A DNA stretch of 64,000 nt from Streptomyces sp. Tue6028. GTDB lineage: Bacteria; Actinomycetota; Actinomycetes; Streptomycetales; Streptomycetaceae. Below are positions 32,764-42,297 of the stretch, piece after piece. Positions within the stretch are counted from its first letter, which is position 1. Every line of letters begins with the position of its first letter. The stretch is from positions 1 through 64,000 of the forward strand of contig NZ_MLCE01000027.1 in the NCBI RefSeq assembly GCF_002300165.1, in the 5' to 3' direction. The notes beneath the pieces are model-generated. The model had not been told where the DNA came from, did not search any database, and saw only the letters and a program-made list of their open reading frames with translations. The translations under genes and the position numbers were made by a program.

Positions 32764-33401
32764 TGTGTCGCCCCGGGTCCGGTCCGGTGGGTGGGGCGGG
32801 TCCGTGCCGGTGATCCGCCCGTCGCAGCCGTCGTGCGGAGGGAGCTGGTGGATCCTCGGCGTGTTCGTGTTGCCGTCCGCGACGGGCATTTGATTCACCG
32901 GCACGGCCCCTCCGGCCGGTGGCCGGGTGCACGTGTGGGTGGGGCGTGCGTCCCCCAAGAAGACCGGCCCCGGTCCCACGTGAGAGCAAAGGCCGCCACC
33001 GGCCCGTCCACGTGAGAGCGGAGTGTGCCATGGGCCCGTCCACGTGAGAGCGGAGTGTGCCATGGGCCCGTCCACTTGAGAGTCAGAGGCTCCCCTCAGC
33101 CCGTCCACTTGAGAGTCGGGGGCACCTTTCAGCCCGTCCGGCGATTGAGGACGAGGCCGTCCAGGCCGATCCCGGACAGTGCCGGGGAGCCCGGGAGCGG
33201 GGGCGCACCCCCATGCGCCCGTTCAGGCCGATCTCGGGGAGCGCCGGGGGCCCGAGGAGAGGGGTCGCGCGCCGGTGCGCCCGCTTGAGGGCTGGGCGGG
33301 GGCAGCCCTGGCCCCGCCCACTTGAGAGCCGAGGGCCACACCTCTCAGCCCGTCCGGCGATTGAGGACGAGGCCGTTCAGGCCGATCCCGGACAGTGCCG
33401 G
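32746..33401. repeat. Right arm of large inverted repeat
   Basis: 656 bp, reverse complement of 27010-27850 with few substitutions and fewer internal units. It includes the 16-mer CCCGTCCAC(T/G)TGAGAG on a 32-33-bp period (TGAGAG ends at 32986, 33018, 33050, 33082, 33115) and two CCCGTCCGGCGATTGAGGAC elements. With the flanks it fills the 878-bp gap between the EF-hand gene and 33581. Open frames across it are repeat translations. Confidence 0.9.
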
Positions 33402-33580
33402 GCGCCCGGTCGGACCGTAGGTCAACGGAAACGCACCAGGACCGAGGAGGGCCCCACCGCCTGGTGGAGAGCGGGCCCGGCCGCGGTGGACCCGAATGCC
33501 GTACACGACGGAATAGCGTGCTCGGAACCGGGGTTGGTGATCCCCATCAGGAGCATCAACCCTGGAAGGGCGTTGCACTC

Positions 33581-34243
33581 ATGAAGATCGGCATCATCGG
33601 CGCGGGCAACATCGGCGGCAACCTCACCCGGCGGCTCACCGCCCTCGGCCACGACGTCTCCGTCGCCAACTCCCGCGGCCCCCACACGCTCACCGCGCTC
33701 GCCGAGGAGACCGGCGCGACACCCGTCGAGGTCGGGGACGCGGCACGCGACGCCGACCTCGTCGTGGTCACGGTCCCGCTGAAGGCGGTGCCGGACCTGC
33801 CGTCCGGGCTCTTCGACGGGGCCGCGGACGGTGTGGCCGTCATCGACACCGGCAACTACTACCCGCAGCAGCGCGACGGCAAGATCGCCGCCATCGAGGA
33901 CGAGGGACTCACGGAGAGCGGCTGGACGGCCCGGCAGATCGGCCACACCGTCGTCAAGGCCTTCAACGGCACCTACGCCCAGGACATCCTCGACCGCTCC
34001 CGTCCGGCCGGTGCCCCCGACCGCATGGCCCTCCCGGTGGCGGGGGACGACGAGGCGGCCAAGCGGGTCGTCCGTGCTCTCATCGACGAGCTCGGCTTCG
34101 ACACCGTCGACGCCGGGAGCCTGTCCGACTCCTGGCGCCAGCAGCCCGGCACCCCGGTCTACGGCCTCCAGGAAGGCACCGACGCGGTGACGAAGGCGCT
34201 GGCGGAGGCGTCGCCGGAGCGCTCGGCCGACTTCCGGGCCTGA
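33581..34243 (+). CDS. NADPH-dependent F420 reductase-like / NAD(P)-binding oxidoreductase
   Basis: 220 residues with an N-terminal Rossmann motif (MKIGIIGAGNIGGNLTRRL, GxGxxG) and ADLVVVTVPLKAVPDLP, DTGNYYPQQRD and KAFNGTYAQDIL motifs of the COG2085/F420-NADP oxidoreductase superfamily. Actinobacterial members include true F420:NADP reductases and relatives of unknown substrate, so the cofactor partner is inferred only. ATG 33581 is preceded by GGAAGGG; the longer open frame starts inside the repeat arm and is not credible. It is monocistronic, followed by a hairpin. Confidence 0.88.
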   Translation: MKIGIIGAGNIGGNLTRRLTALGHDVSVANSRGPHTLTALAEETGATPVEVGDAARDADLVVVTVPLKAVPDLPSGLFDGAADGVAVIDTGNYYPQQRDGKIAAIEDEGLTESGWTARQIGHTVVKAFNGTYAQDILDRSRPAGAPDRMALPVAGDDEAAKRVVRALIDELGFDTVDAGSLSDSWRQQPGTPVYGLQEGTDAVTKALAEASPERSADFRA

Positions 34244-34274
34244 GACCCCTACCCCGCGGAACGCGGGCACGGGT

Positions 34275-34299
34275 GCGGCCCGACCGGCCCTCGGGCCGC
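34275..34299 (+). terminator. Hairpin after the F420-reductase-like gene
   Basis: 9-bp perfect stem GCGGCCCGA / TCGGGCCGC with a 7-nt loop, 31 nt after the stop. Confidence 0.65.
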
Positions 34300-34318
34300 C
34301 TTCCGGCATGATCATGAC

Positions 34319-35002
34319 GTGAACAGCGAGAGCATGAGGCAAGCCCCGGACGCGGCCCCCGGACCGTACGTCCTGTTCGACGTGGACGGCACCCTGATCG
34401 ACGCGGTGGACAACCAGCGCCGGGTGTGGCACACCTGGGCCGAGCGGCACGGGCTGGATCCCGAGGAGGTCCACCGGGTCGCGTTGCGCACCCGCCCCCT
34501 GGAGACGTTCGAGACCGTCGCTCCGGACCGCGATCCGGGGGAGTGCCTCGCCGCCCTGCACGCGCTGGAGGACGAGGACGTGCGCACCGGCACCTACTCC
34601 GCCTTCGCGGGCGCCGCCGACCTGCTCGCCGCCCTGCCGCCCGGCAGGTGGGGCCTGGTGACGTCGAACTACGCCCACCGGGTGCGCGGCCGGTTCGCCC
34701 GGACCGGCCTGCCCGTGCCCGGGGTCGTCGTGGACGCCGCCTCCGTCGCCGAGGGCAAGCCGTCGCCCGTGCCCTATCTGCTGGGGGCGGAGCTGCTCGG
34801 TGCCCGTCCGGCGGACTGCCTGGTGGTCGAGGACGCGCCGTCCGGGGTGACGGCCGGGCTGCGGGCCGGGATGACGGTCTGGGGCGTCAACGGGCCCGAA
34901 GTGGACGGCGCGCACCGCCACTTCGGGAGCCTCGCCGAGGCGGCACCCGAGATCCTGGCCTTCGTGGGGGGAGCGGACGGGGACCGCGCTTCCGGCGCCT
35001 GA
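34319..35002 (+). CDS. HAD-superfamily phosphatase/sugar-phosphatase
   Basis: 227-residue subfamily I HAD hydrolase: motif I FDVDGTLID (nucleophile and acid Asp), an alpha-helical cap at about 35-95, motif II LVTSNYA, motif III Lys in AEGKPSPVPYL, and motif IV VVEDAPSGV. It resembles sugar-phosphate or phosphoglycolate phosphatases; the substrate is undetermined. GTG 34319 is used; ATG 34334 is an alternative and neither has a strong ribosome site. Its stop abuts the stop of the convergent GH25 gene with no gap. Confidence 0.88.
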   Translation: MNSESMRQAPDAAPGPYVLFDVDGTLIDAVDNQRRVWHTWAERHGLDPEEVHRVALRTRPLETFETVAPDRDPGECLAALHALEDEDVRTGTYSAFAGAADLLAALPPGRWGLVTSNYAHRVRGRFARTGLPVPGVVVDAASVAEGKPSPVPYLLGAELLGARPADCLVVEDAPSGVTAGLRAGMTVWGVNGPEVDGAHRHFGSLAEAAPEILAFVGGADGDRASGA

Positions 35003-35560
35003 TCACTGCTTCAGGGCCCACGCGCGCAGTGCGGCCTTGTCGGCGAAGTTCGCGACGTCCTTGTCCAGGGGGTCGTCGGTGTACTGGTGGAAACGCCACG
35101 AGGCCTCGATGCGGGGCTTGCCCGCGGTCACGTAGTCGGCGATCCACAGTCCGTCCCCGGCGTACGAGGTGGTGTCGACGTTGAGCCAGTAGTTGCGGTT
35201 CGTGTAGAGCACCACCCGGTGGTGGGGCCGCAGCTCCTTCACCTTGCGGATGAACCGGTCCTTCTCCGCGTTGCTCGCGTGCGTGCCGTCGCCCGTCGTC
35301 TCCCAGTCCACGGCGAGCAGGTCGCCGGCCTTCTCGGGGGCCTTGCCCACGAAGTACTCGGCCTGCGCGGTGATGTTCCCCGGCCACAGGAAGTGGTAGA
35401 AGCCGACCACGCATCCGGCGTCGCGCGCCGTCTTCACCTGCGCGGTCAGCTTCGGATTGACGTAGGAACGGCCTTCCGTCGCCTTGACGAAGACGAAGGA
35501 GAGACCGTCGGTGCCGTACGCGGACGACTGATAGGCGCTGACGTCGACGCCTCGCAGCAT
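35003..35560 (-). CDS. GH25 lysozyme-like muramidase without signal peptide
   Basis: 185 residues, essentially a complete GH25 domain: GVDVSAYQ (catalytic-site Asp near the N-terminus), FVFVKATEG, CVVGFYHFLWPG, the D-x-E motif LAVDWETTGD, LYTNRNYW and WRFHQYTDD. It would cleave MurNAc-GlcNAc bonds in peptidoglycan. The protein begins directly with MLRGVDVS; no export signal, transmembrane helix or wall-binding repeats are present, unlike most secreted Streptomyces cellosyls. It may leave by lysis, holin-like or signal-independent routes, or be a domesticated endolysin. ATG 35560 follows AGGGAG. The next gene upstream in this orientation ends at 35677. Confidence 0.88.
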   Translation of the reverse strand: MLRGVDVSAYQSSAYGTDGLSFVFVKATEGRSYVNPKLTAQVKTARDAGCVVGFYHFLWPGNITAQAEYFVGKAPEKAGDLLAVDWETTGDGTHASNAEKDRFIRKVKELRPHHRVVLYTNRNYWLNVDTTSYAGDGLWIADYVTAGKPRIEASWRFHQYTDDPLDKDVANFADKAALRAWALKQ

Positions 35561-35676
35561 GGGGGCTCCCTGGGGTCGTGGGGGACAGGGGGGTGCGCGG
35601 GTGTGCTAGCCTCCGCTTTCCCTCCGGCGGGCCCTCCCACCCCCGTGCGCGGTGCCGGGGAGTCCGTCGGCCCCGG

Positions 35677-37044
<1,368 letters not shown>

Positions 37045-37120
37045 GGGGACTCCTTGGTGGTCGCGCCGGACGCCGTTGTCCGGTGGAGGTGGTGCAGGGA
37101 CTGCGGGGACTGCATGGAAC

Positions 37121-37158
37121 GGGGCACCGCGCTCGGTATCCAGTGTGCGCGGTGCCCC
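37121..37158 (-). terminator. Hairpin between glyA and sdaA
   Basis: Perfect 12-bp stem GGGGCACCGCGC / GCGCGGTGCCCC with a 14-nt loop, about 58 nt past the glyA stop on the minus strand. It may end the gcv-glyA transcript or attenuate read-through into sdaA. Confidence 0.7.
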
Positions 37159-37165
37159 GGACGTC

Positions 37166-37213
37166 CGTACGAAGGGGACCGTACGAACCAAAACGTACGA
37201 CAGAAAGCGTACG
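37166..37213. repeat. Four CGTACG palindromes on an exact 14-bp period
   Basis: CGTACG occurs at 37166, 37180, 37194 and 37208, mostly as CGTACGA(A/C), with unrelated 7-8-nt spacers. The array sits between the glyA stop and the hairpin, upstream of sdaA in the direction of transcription. Confidence 0.85.
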
Positions 37214-37216
37214 AAA

Positions 37217-38479
37217 TTACTTCAGGCCGGGGTACAGAGGGTGCTTGTCCGCCAGAGCGGACACGCGGGCCTTCAGCGACGCGGCGTCGTAGGACGGCTT
37301 GAGCGCCTCGGCGATGATGTCCGCGACCTCGGTGAAGTCCTCGGCCTGGAAGCCGCGGGTGGCGAGGGCGGGCGTGCCGATGCGCAGGCCGGAGGTGACC
37401 ATGGGCGGACGCGGGTCGTTGGGGATGGCGTTGCGGTTGACCGTGATGCCGACCTCGTGGAGGCGGTCCTCGGCCTGCTGCCCGTCCAGCTCGGAATTGC
37501 GCAGGTCCACCAGGACCAGGTGCACGTCCGTGCCACCGGACAGGACGTCCACGCCGACGGCCTTCACGTCGTCCTGGACGAGGCGCTCGGCCAGGATGCG
37601 GGCGCCGTCCAGTGTGCGCTGCTGGCGCTCCTTGAACTCGTCCGAGGCGGCGACCTTGAACGAGACGGCCTTGGCCGCGATCACGTGCTCCAGCGGGCCG
37701 CCCTGCTGACCGGGGAAGACCGCGGAGTTGATCTTCTTGGCCAGCTCGGCCGTCGAGAGGATCACACCGCCGCGCGGGCCGCCCAGCGTCTTGTGGGTGG
37801 TCGTGGTGACGACGTGGGCGTGCGGCACCGGGTTGGGGTGCAGGCCCGCGGCGACCAGGCCGGCGAAGTGCGCCATGTCGACCATGAGGTACGCGCCGAC
37901 CTCGTCGGCGATGCGGCGGAACTCCGCGAAGTCGAGCTGACGCGGGTAGGCCGACCAGCCCGCCACGATCAGCTTCGGCCGGGACTCCTTGGCCAGGCGC
38001 TCGACCTCGGCCATGTCGACCTGACCGGTCTCGTCGTCCACGTGGTAGGCGACCACGTCGTACAGCTTGCCGGAGAAGTTGATCTTCATGCCGTGGGTCA
38101 GGTGCCCGCCGTGCGCGAGGTTCAGACCCATGATCGTGTCGCCCGGCTTGAGCAGCGCGAACATCGCGGCCGCGTTGGCCTGGGCGCCCGAGTGCGGCTG
38201 CACGTTCGCGTGCTCGGCACCGAAGAGCGCCTTGATGCGGTCGATGGCGATCTGCTCGACCACGTCGACGTGCTCGCAGCCGCCGTAGTAGCGGCGGCCG
38301 GGGTAGCCCTCGGCGTACTTGTTGGTGAGGACCGAACCCTGGGCCTCCATGACCGCGACCGGAGCGAAGTTCTCCGACGCGATCATCTCCAGGGTGGACT
38401 GCTGCCGGTGCAGCTCGGCGTCGACGGCGGCGGCGACGTCCGGGTCCAGTTCGTGAAGGGGCGTGTTCAGAAGCGACAT
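37217..38479 (-). CDS. glyA: Serine hydroxymethyltransferase
   Basis: 420 residues, normal for bacterial SHMT. PLP enzyme interconverting serine and glycine with tetrahydrofolate/5,10-methylene-THF. Motifs: MIASENFAP, NKYAEGYPGRRYYGG, QPHSGAQANAA, PLP-lysine region VVTTTTHKTLGGPRGG (about 225) and LVDLRNSELDG. ATG 38479, 11 bp after the gcvH stop, so co-transcribed with gcvH. Downstream of the glycine riboswitch, its output with the cleavage system supplies one-carbon units when glycine is in excess. Confidence 0.97.
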   Translation of the reverse strand: MSLLNTPLHELDPDVAAAVDAELHRQQSTLEMIASENFAPVAVMEAQGSVLTNKYAEGYPGRRYYGGCEHVDVVEQIAIDRIKALFGAEHANVQPHSGAQANAAAMFALLKPGDTIMGLNLAHGGHLTHGMKINFSGKLYDVVAYHVDDETGQVDMAEVERLAKESRPKLIVAGWSAYPRQLDFAEFRRIADEVGAYLMVDMAHFAGLVAAGLHPNPVPHAHVVTTTTHKTLGGPRGGVILSTAELAKKINSAVFPGQQGGPLEHVIAAKAVSFKVAASDEFKERQQRTLDGARILAERLVQDDVKAVGVDVLSGGTDVHLVLVDLRNSELDGQQAEDRLHEVGITVNRNAIPNDPRPPMVTSGLRIGTPALATRGFQAEDFTEVADIIAEALKPSYDAASLKARVSALADKHPLYPGLK

Positions 38480-38490
38480 GCGGTGACTCC

Positions 38491-38868
38491 TCAGCCGGCG
38501 GTGAAAGCGGTGTACTCGTCCGCGGACATGAGGTCCTCCGGCTCGTCCGTGACGCGTACCTTGAACAGCCAGCCGCCCTCGAAGGGGGCGGAGTTCACCA
38601 GCGACGGGTCGTCCACCACGTCCTGGTTGGCCTCGACGACCTCGCCGGTGACCGGCGCGTAGAGGTCGCTGACCGACTTGGTCGACTCCAGCTCGCCGCA
38701 GGACTCGCCCGCGGTCACCGTGTCACCGACCTCCGGAAGCTGGGCGTAGACGACGTCGCCGAGCGCGTTGGCCGCGAACTCGGTGATGCCGACCGTCGAG
38801 ACGCCGTCCTCGGCGACCGACAGCCACTCGTGCTCCTTGCTGTAGCGCAGCTGCTGGGGGTTGCTCAT
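38491..38868 (-). CDS. gcvH: Glycine cleavage system H protein
   Basis: 125-residue lipoyl carrier that shuttles the aminomethyl group between P, T and L proteins. The lipoylation site is K64 in GELESTKSVSDLYAP. N-terminus LRYSKEHEWLSV and C-terminus GGWLFKVRVTD are standard. ATG 38868 with AGGAGA upstream; the frame is open further but the extension is unrelated. It is the middle gene of gcvT-gcvH-glyA. gcvP is not in the window. Confidence 0.97.
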   Translation of the reverse strand: MSNPQQLRYSKEHEWLSVAEDGVSTVGITEFAANALGDVVYAQLPEVGDTVTAGESCGELESTKSVSDLYAPVTGEVVEANQDVVDDPSLVNSAPFEGGWLFKVRVTDEPEDLMSADEYTAFTAG

Positions 38869-39076
38869 GGCCTGAATTCTCCTGTACGCGGGGGACTGCT
38901 GATGTCGGGGGTACCCCGTGCCCGGACGAAGCCGGAAACCCGGGGGAGGGGTGGTCATGGGATACGAGACGGCACGCCGGGGCACAGGTCACGCACCAAC
39001 GCGCGCGGGTACCCCCGCGGCGCTCGCTCGGTCCGCTTCCTTCCGGTGCCCATGGCGTCCGTCGCGCGCCCGGTGC

Positions 39077-40195
39077 CTACTTCTGGCGCTTGTAGAACGG
39101 CAGGGCCACGACCTCGTACGGCTCGTGGCTGCCCCGGATGTCCACGCCGACCCCGGCGGACCCGGGCGCCGCGTGTGCGGCGTCGACGTACGCGATCGCG
39201 ATCGGCTTGCCCAGCGTCGGGGAGGGGGCGCCCGAGGTGACCTCGCCGATCACCGTGCCGTCGGCGACGACGGTGTACCCGGCACGCGGTACGCGACGGC
39301 CCTCGGCGATCAGGCCGACGAGCACCCGCGGAGGGTTCTTCTCGGCCCGCTCGGCGGCGGCCTCCAGGGCCTTGCGCCCCACGAAGTCGCCCTCCTTCTC
39401 GAACTTCACGACCCGCCCGAGCCCGGCGTCGAAGGGCGTCAGTGAGGTGGTCAGCTCGTGCCCGTACAGCGGCATGCCGGCCTCCAGGCGCAGCGTGTCG
39501 CGGCAGGACAGGCCGCAGGGAACGAGGCCGACGGGGGCGCCCGCCTCGGTCAGTGCCTGCCACAGCCGCTCGGCGTCCGCGGGCGCCACGAACAGCTCGA
39601 AGCCGTCCTCACCGGTGTAGCCGGTGCGGGCGATGAGCGCCGGGACGCCGGCCACGGTGCCCGGCAGGCCCGCGTAGTACTTCAGGCCGTCCAGGTCCGC
39701 GTCGGTGAGCGACTTGAGGATGCCGGGGGACTCGGGGCCCTGCACGGCGATCAGGGCGTACGCGTCGCGGTCGTCGCGGACCTCGGCGTCGAACCCGTCC
39801 GCACGCCCGGTGAGCGCGTCGAGGACCACCTGGGCGTTGGAGGCGTTGGCGACGACCATGTACTCGGTCTCGGCGAGCCGGTAGACGATCAGGTCGTCGA
39901 GGATGCCGCCGTCCTCCTGGCAGATCATCGTGTAGCGCGCGCGGCCGACGCCGACGGAGGCGATGTTGCCGACCAGGGCGTAGTTCAGCAGAGCGGCGGC
40001 CTGCGGCCCGGTGACGGTGATCTCGCCCATGTGCGAGAGGTCGAACAGACCGGCCTTCGTGCGGACGGCGAGGTGCTCGTCGCGCTCGGAGCCGTACCGC
40101 AGGGGCATGTCCCAGCCTGCGAAGTCGGTCATCGTCGCGCCGAGCGAGCGATGCAGGGCATCGAGCGCGGTGTGACGGGGTGCGTTGCTGCTCAT
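39077..40195 (-). CDS. gcvT: Glycine cleavage system T protein (aminomethyltransferase)
   Basis: 372 residues. It transfers the aminomethyl carbon from lipoyl-H protein to tetrahydrofolate, releasing ammonia. Motifs: TDFAGWDMPLRYGS, LFDLSHMGEI, DLIVYRL, GYTGEDGFELFV, CRDTLRLEAGMPLYGHEL, and the C-terminal beta-barrel (VGLIAEGRRVPRAGY, GEVTSGAPSPTLGKPIA). ATG 40195 with GGGAG upstream. A tandem glycine riboswitch occupies the leader. 208 bp separate it from gcvH; I see no strong terminator there, so one operon is likely. Confidence 0.97.
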   Translation of the reverse strand: MSSNAPRHTALDALHRSLGATMTDFAGWDMPLRYGSERDEHLAVRTKAGLFDLSHMGEITVTGPQAAALLNYALVGNIASVGVGRARYTMICQEDGGILDDLIVYRLAETEYMVVANASNAQVVLDALTGRADGFDAEVRDDRDAYALIAVQGPESPGILKSLTDADLDGLKYYAGLPGTVAGVPALIARTGYTGEDGFELFVAPADAERLWQALTEAGAPVGLVPCGLSCRDTLRLEAGMPLYGHELTTSLTPFDAGLGRVVKFEKEGDFVGRKALEAAAERAEKNPPRVLVGLIAEGRRVPRAGYTVVADGTVIGEVTSGAPSPTLGKPIAIAYVDAAHAAPGSAGVGVDIRGSHEPYEVVALPFYKRQK

Positions 40196-40232
40196 CGGTG
40201 GGGCTCCCAAGGCATGACGGCGAGGTCGTTCC

Positions 40233-40437
40233 TCCCCATCTGTCATCGGAACCTGAGAGGTTCGCCACGACCCCACGAAACGGTGGTCATGACTTGCACC
40301 TTGGGTGGAGCCACTGGTCAGCGGCCCGCTTTTCAGATGTGCCTCGCCCGCGCGGTAACGGGGCCTGAGAGATTCAAGGGAGGGACTTGCTCCTTCGGCG
40401 CCCGGGGACTCGTACCCCAGGACTCTCCCGCGCGGAT
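40233..40437 (-). promoter_or_regulatory. Tandem glycine riboswitch (two gcvT aptamers)
   Basis: Read on the minus strand the leader shows the aptamer hallmarks twice. Aptamer 1: GCGCGGGAGAGTCC, CGCCGAAGGAGCAAG, TCTCAGGCCCC, GGGCGAGGCAC, TCTGAAAAGCGGG. Aptamer 2: CCACCCAAGGTGCAAG, CCTCTCAGGTTCC, GATGACAGATGGGGA. It ends about 38 nt before gcvT ATG, so control by transcription termination or start-site access are both possible. It should tie gcvT-gcvH-glyA expression to glycine. Confidence 0.93.
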
Positions 40438-40614
40438 TCAAGCGGCCGGTATGCAGTTGGCGCGCACATCATTGCACGCGCCGTCCGATCGGGGCAGTCC
40501 GCATCTGTAACCGGCCTGTGGCAGTCCGAGTACGGAAACGAGAGAGACCACGCATTACCTTCTCTTTACACTCGACGGGGATGGGACTCCACACCCAAGG
40601 GGAGGACGATCACG
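40438..40614. other. Intergenic region between riboswitch and ATPase gene
   Basis: 177 bp (the remainder of a 419-bp gene-free stretch) with promoters for the gcvT leader (minus) and the P-loop gene (plus). A TTTACA-like element is visible at about 40565. No further RNA or gene is supported. Confidence 0.4.
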
Positions 40615-41304
40615 GTGAACAGGACCACGGCGTACGCGACGACCTCGGGAATTGCCCTGCCCAAGCAGCCCGGCGCCCCGGCCCGGGAGGCGTGCGGCCC
40701 GCTTCCGGCGGCCGTCGTCCGCGACCTCAGGGCCCGCGCCGGGCACAGCCCGCACGGCCTGCTCTTCGGGGCGTCCGACGTCGTGGTGGTCACGGGGCTG
40801 CCCGGCAGCGGCAAGTCGACCCTGATGCGCCGTGCCGTCACGGGCCCGCGTATCGACTCCCAGGACACCCGTGACCGCTGGGACGCCGGCATGGCGCGAT
40901 GGCTGCCGTACGCGGTCTACCGCCCCTTCGTCCGCCTCGCGCACTACGCGGGGCTGCGCCGCGCGCTGCGCTCCGGCGCCGGCGTCGTGGTGCACGACTG
41001 CGGCACGCAGGCCTGGGTGCGCCGCTGGCTGGCCCGCGAGGCCCGGCGCCGGGGCGGCTCGCTGCACCTGCTGCTGCTCGACGTCCCGCCCGGCACGGCG
41101 CTCCGGGGCCAGCACGACCGGGGCCGAGGTGTCTCGCGCTACGCCTTCGCGCGGCATCGCGGAGCCGTGACCCGGCTGCTGCGCGCCGTGGAGAAGGGCG
41201 ACCTGCCCGAGGGCTGCGGCTCGGCGGTGCTCATCGACCGTGAGGCGGCGGACGTGCTGCGCCGGATCGACTTCGACGGCCGGACCGTCACCGGCGCACA
41301 CTAA
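40615..41304 (+). CDS. P-loop ATP-binding protein (AAA/zeta-toxin-like kinase fold)
   Basis: 229 residues. Walker A GLPGSGKST (about 63-71) with preceding VVVVTGL, then DSQDTRDRWD, a mid-domain GVVVHDCGTQAWVRRWLAREARRRG, and LHLLLLDVPPGTALRGQHDRGRGVSRYAFARH resembling the lid of small nucleotide/RNA-type kinases (a DxP-like Walker B). It may be a predicted kinase; the substrate is unknown. GTG 40615 is preceded by AAGGGGAGG; the frame extends to 40387 through the riboswitch complement and is not credible. It is followed 42 bp later by the first SseB-like gene. Confidence 0.8.
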   Translation: MNRTTAYATTSGIALPKQPGAPAREACGPLPAAVVRDLRARAGHSPHGLLFGASDVVVVTGLPGSGKSTLMRRAVTGPRIDSQDTRDRWDAGMARWLPYAVYRPFVRLAHYAGLRRALRSGAGVVVHDCGTQAWVRRWLAREARRRGGSLHLLLLDVPPGTALRGQHDRGRGVSRYAFARHRGAVTRLLRAVEKGDLPEGCGSAVLIDREAADVLRRIDFDGRTVTGAH

Positions 41305-41346
41305 TCTTTCCAGCCGGAACAGTGGTTCGAAGCAGGCGGTAGACAG

Positions 41347-42114
41347 ATGGACTTCCCGGCACAGGCGCACCCCCATCCGCACGGCGGATGGCCCGGCAAC
41401 GAGCTGGAGGAGGTGCTGTCCGCCTCGCTCGGCGTGCCTTCGGCCGGTGCCCGCATCGTCGAGGTCCTCGCCCGCAGCTTCGTCTGGGTGCCCCTGCCGA
41501 ACGGCGGCGGTCCGCACAGCGGCCCCCTTGACCTGCCGACGCTGGAGATCGAGGGCCAGGCGTACGTCCCCGTGTTCAGCTCCGAGGAGCAGTTCCGCCA
41601 GGTCACCGGCGGTCATCTGTCGTACACGATCGCGCCCGCCGTCGAGTTCGCCCGGGGCCTGCCGCCCCAGGTCGGCATCGCGGTCAACCCGGACGGCGTG
41701 GTCGGCGTACCGCTGCCGCCCCTCGCGGTGGCCGAGCTGTGCCGGGCGGGGCGGACCCCGCTGGACGGGCCGGCCAGCGGGGGCAGGGTGCGGCTGTTCG
41801 AGCCCGACTGGCAGGACGACCCGGTGGACTTCCTGTCCGCCGCGTCGGCCGAGTTCGCCGAGACCGGCGTCGTGCTCAGCGCCCGCCGATGCCTGGCCAG
41901 CATCGAGGGCGGCGACCCGGTGATGTTCATCGGCGTCGAGCTCTCCCAGTGGGAGGGCGACGCCCGCACCCTCCCGCTCGACGCGCTGGGCCGTGCCCTC
42001 GGCCGGGTCCCGGTCGGCCACGCCGTGAACCTGGTTCTCCTGGACGTCGCCCAGGACCCGGTGGGCGACTGGATGCGCGCCCAGGTGCGGCCCTTCTACC
42101 AGCGCGAGTACTGA
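41347..42114 (+). CDS. SseB-family protein (enhanced serine sensitivity), copy 1
   Basis: 255 residues with an N-terminal SseB domain (ELEEVLSASLGV, SFVWVPLPNGGG, YVPVFSSEEQFRQVTGG, GIAVNPDG) and a C-terminal SseB_C domain (VMFIGVELSQWEGDARTL, GHAVNLVLLDVAQDPVGDWMRAQVRPFYQREY). In E. coli, SseB is linked to serine sensitivity; the biochemical role is unknown. Its place beside the glycine/serine genes is suggestive but not proof. ATG 41347. Paralogous to the next gene. Confidence 0.88.
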   Translation: MDFPAQAHPHPHGGWPGNELEEVLSASLGVPSAGARIVEVLARSFVWVPLPNGGGPHSGPLDLPTLEIEGQAYVPVFSSEEQFRQVTGGHLSYTIAPAVEFARGLPPQVGIAVNPDGVVGVPLPPLAVAELCRAGRTPLDGPASGGRVRLFEPDWQDDPVDFLSAASAEFAETGVVLSARRCLASIEGGDPVMFIGVELSQWEGDARTLPLDALGRALGRVPVGHAVNLVLLDVAQDPVGDWMRAQVRPFYQREY

Positions 42115-42297
42115 CCCCGGCACGAGCGTGAGCGGTGACACCACGGAGACCGGTGACGCCGTGCGTCAAGTCGCTGTCAGGATCGCCGCTTAAGCTGGTT
42201 TCATGGCTCGGTCGAGGTGTTGACGCAGGTTCGTCACCGGTGGCTCGGGCGTATTGGATGAGTTCGTCGTGAATTGTTCGCGAAGGGGCGGTTGAGG

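Noticed and set aside
27010..33401. Composite transposon or insertion sequence explanation for the inverted arms
   Set aside because: No transposase or recombinase in the arms or segment, and no target-site duplication that I can see; inverted orientation alone is insufficient.
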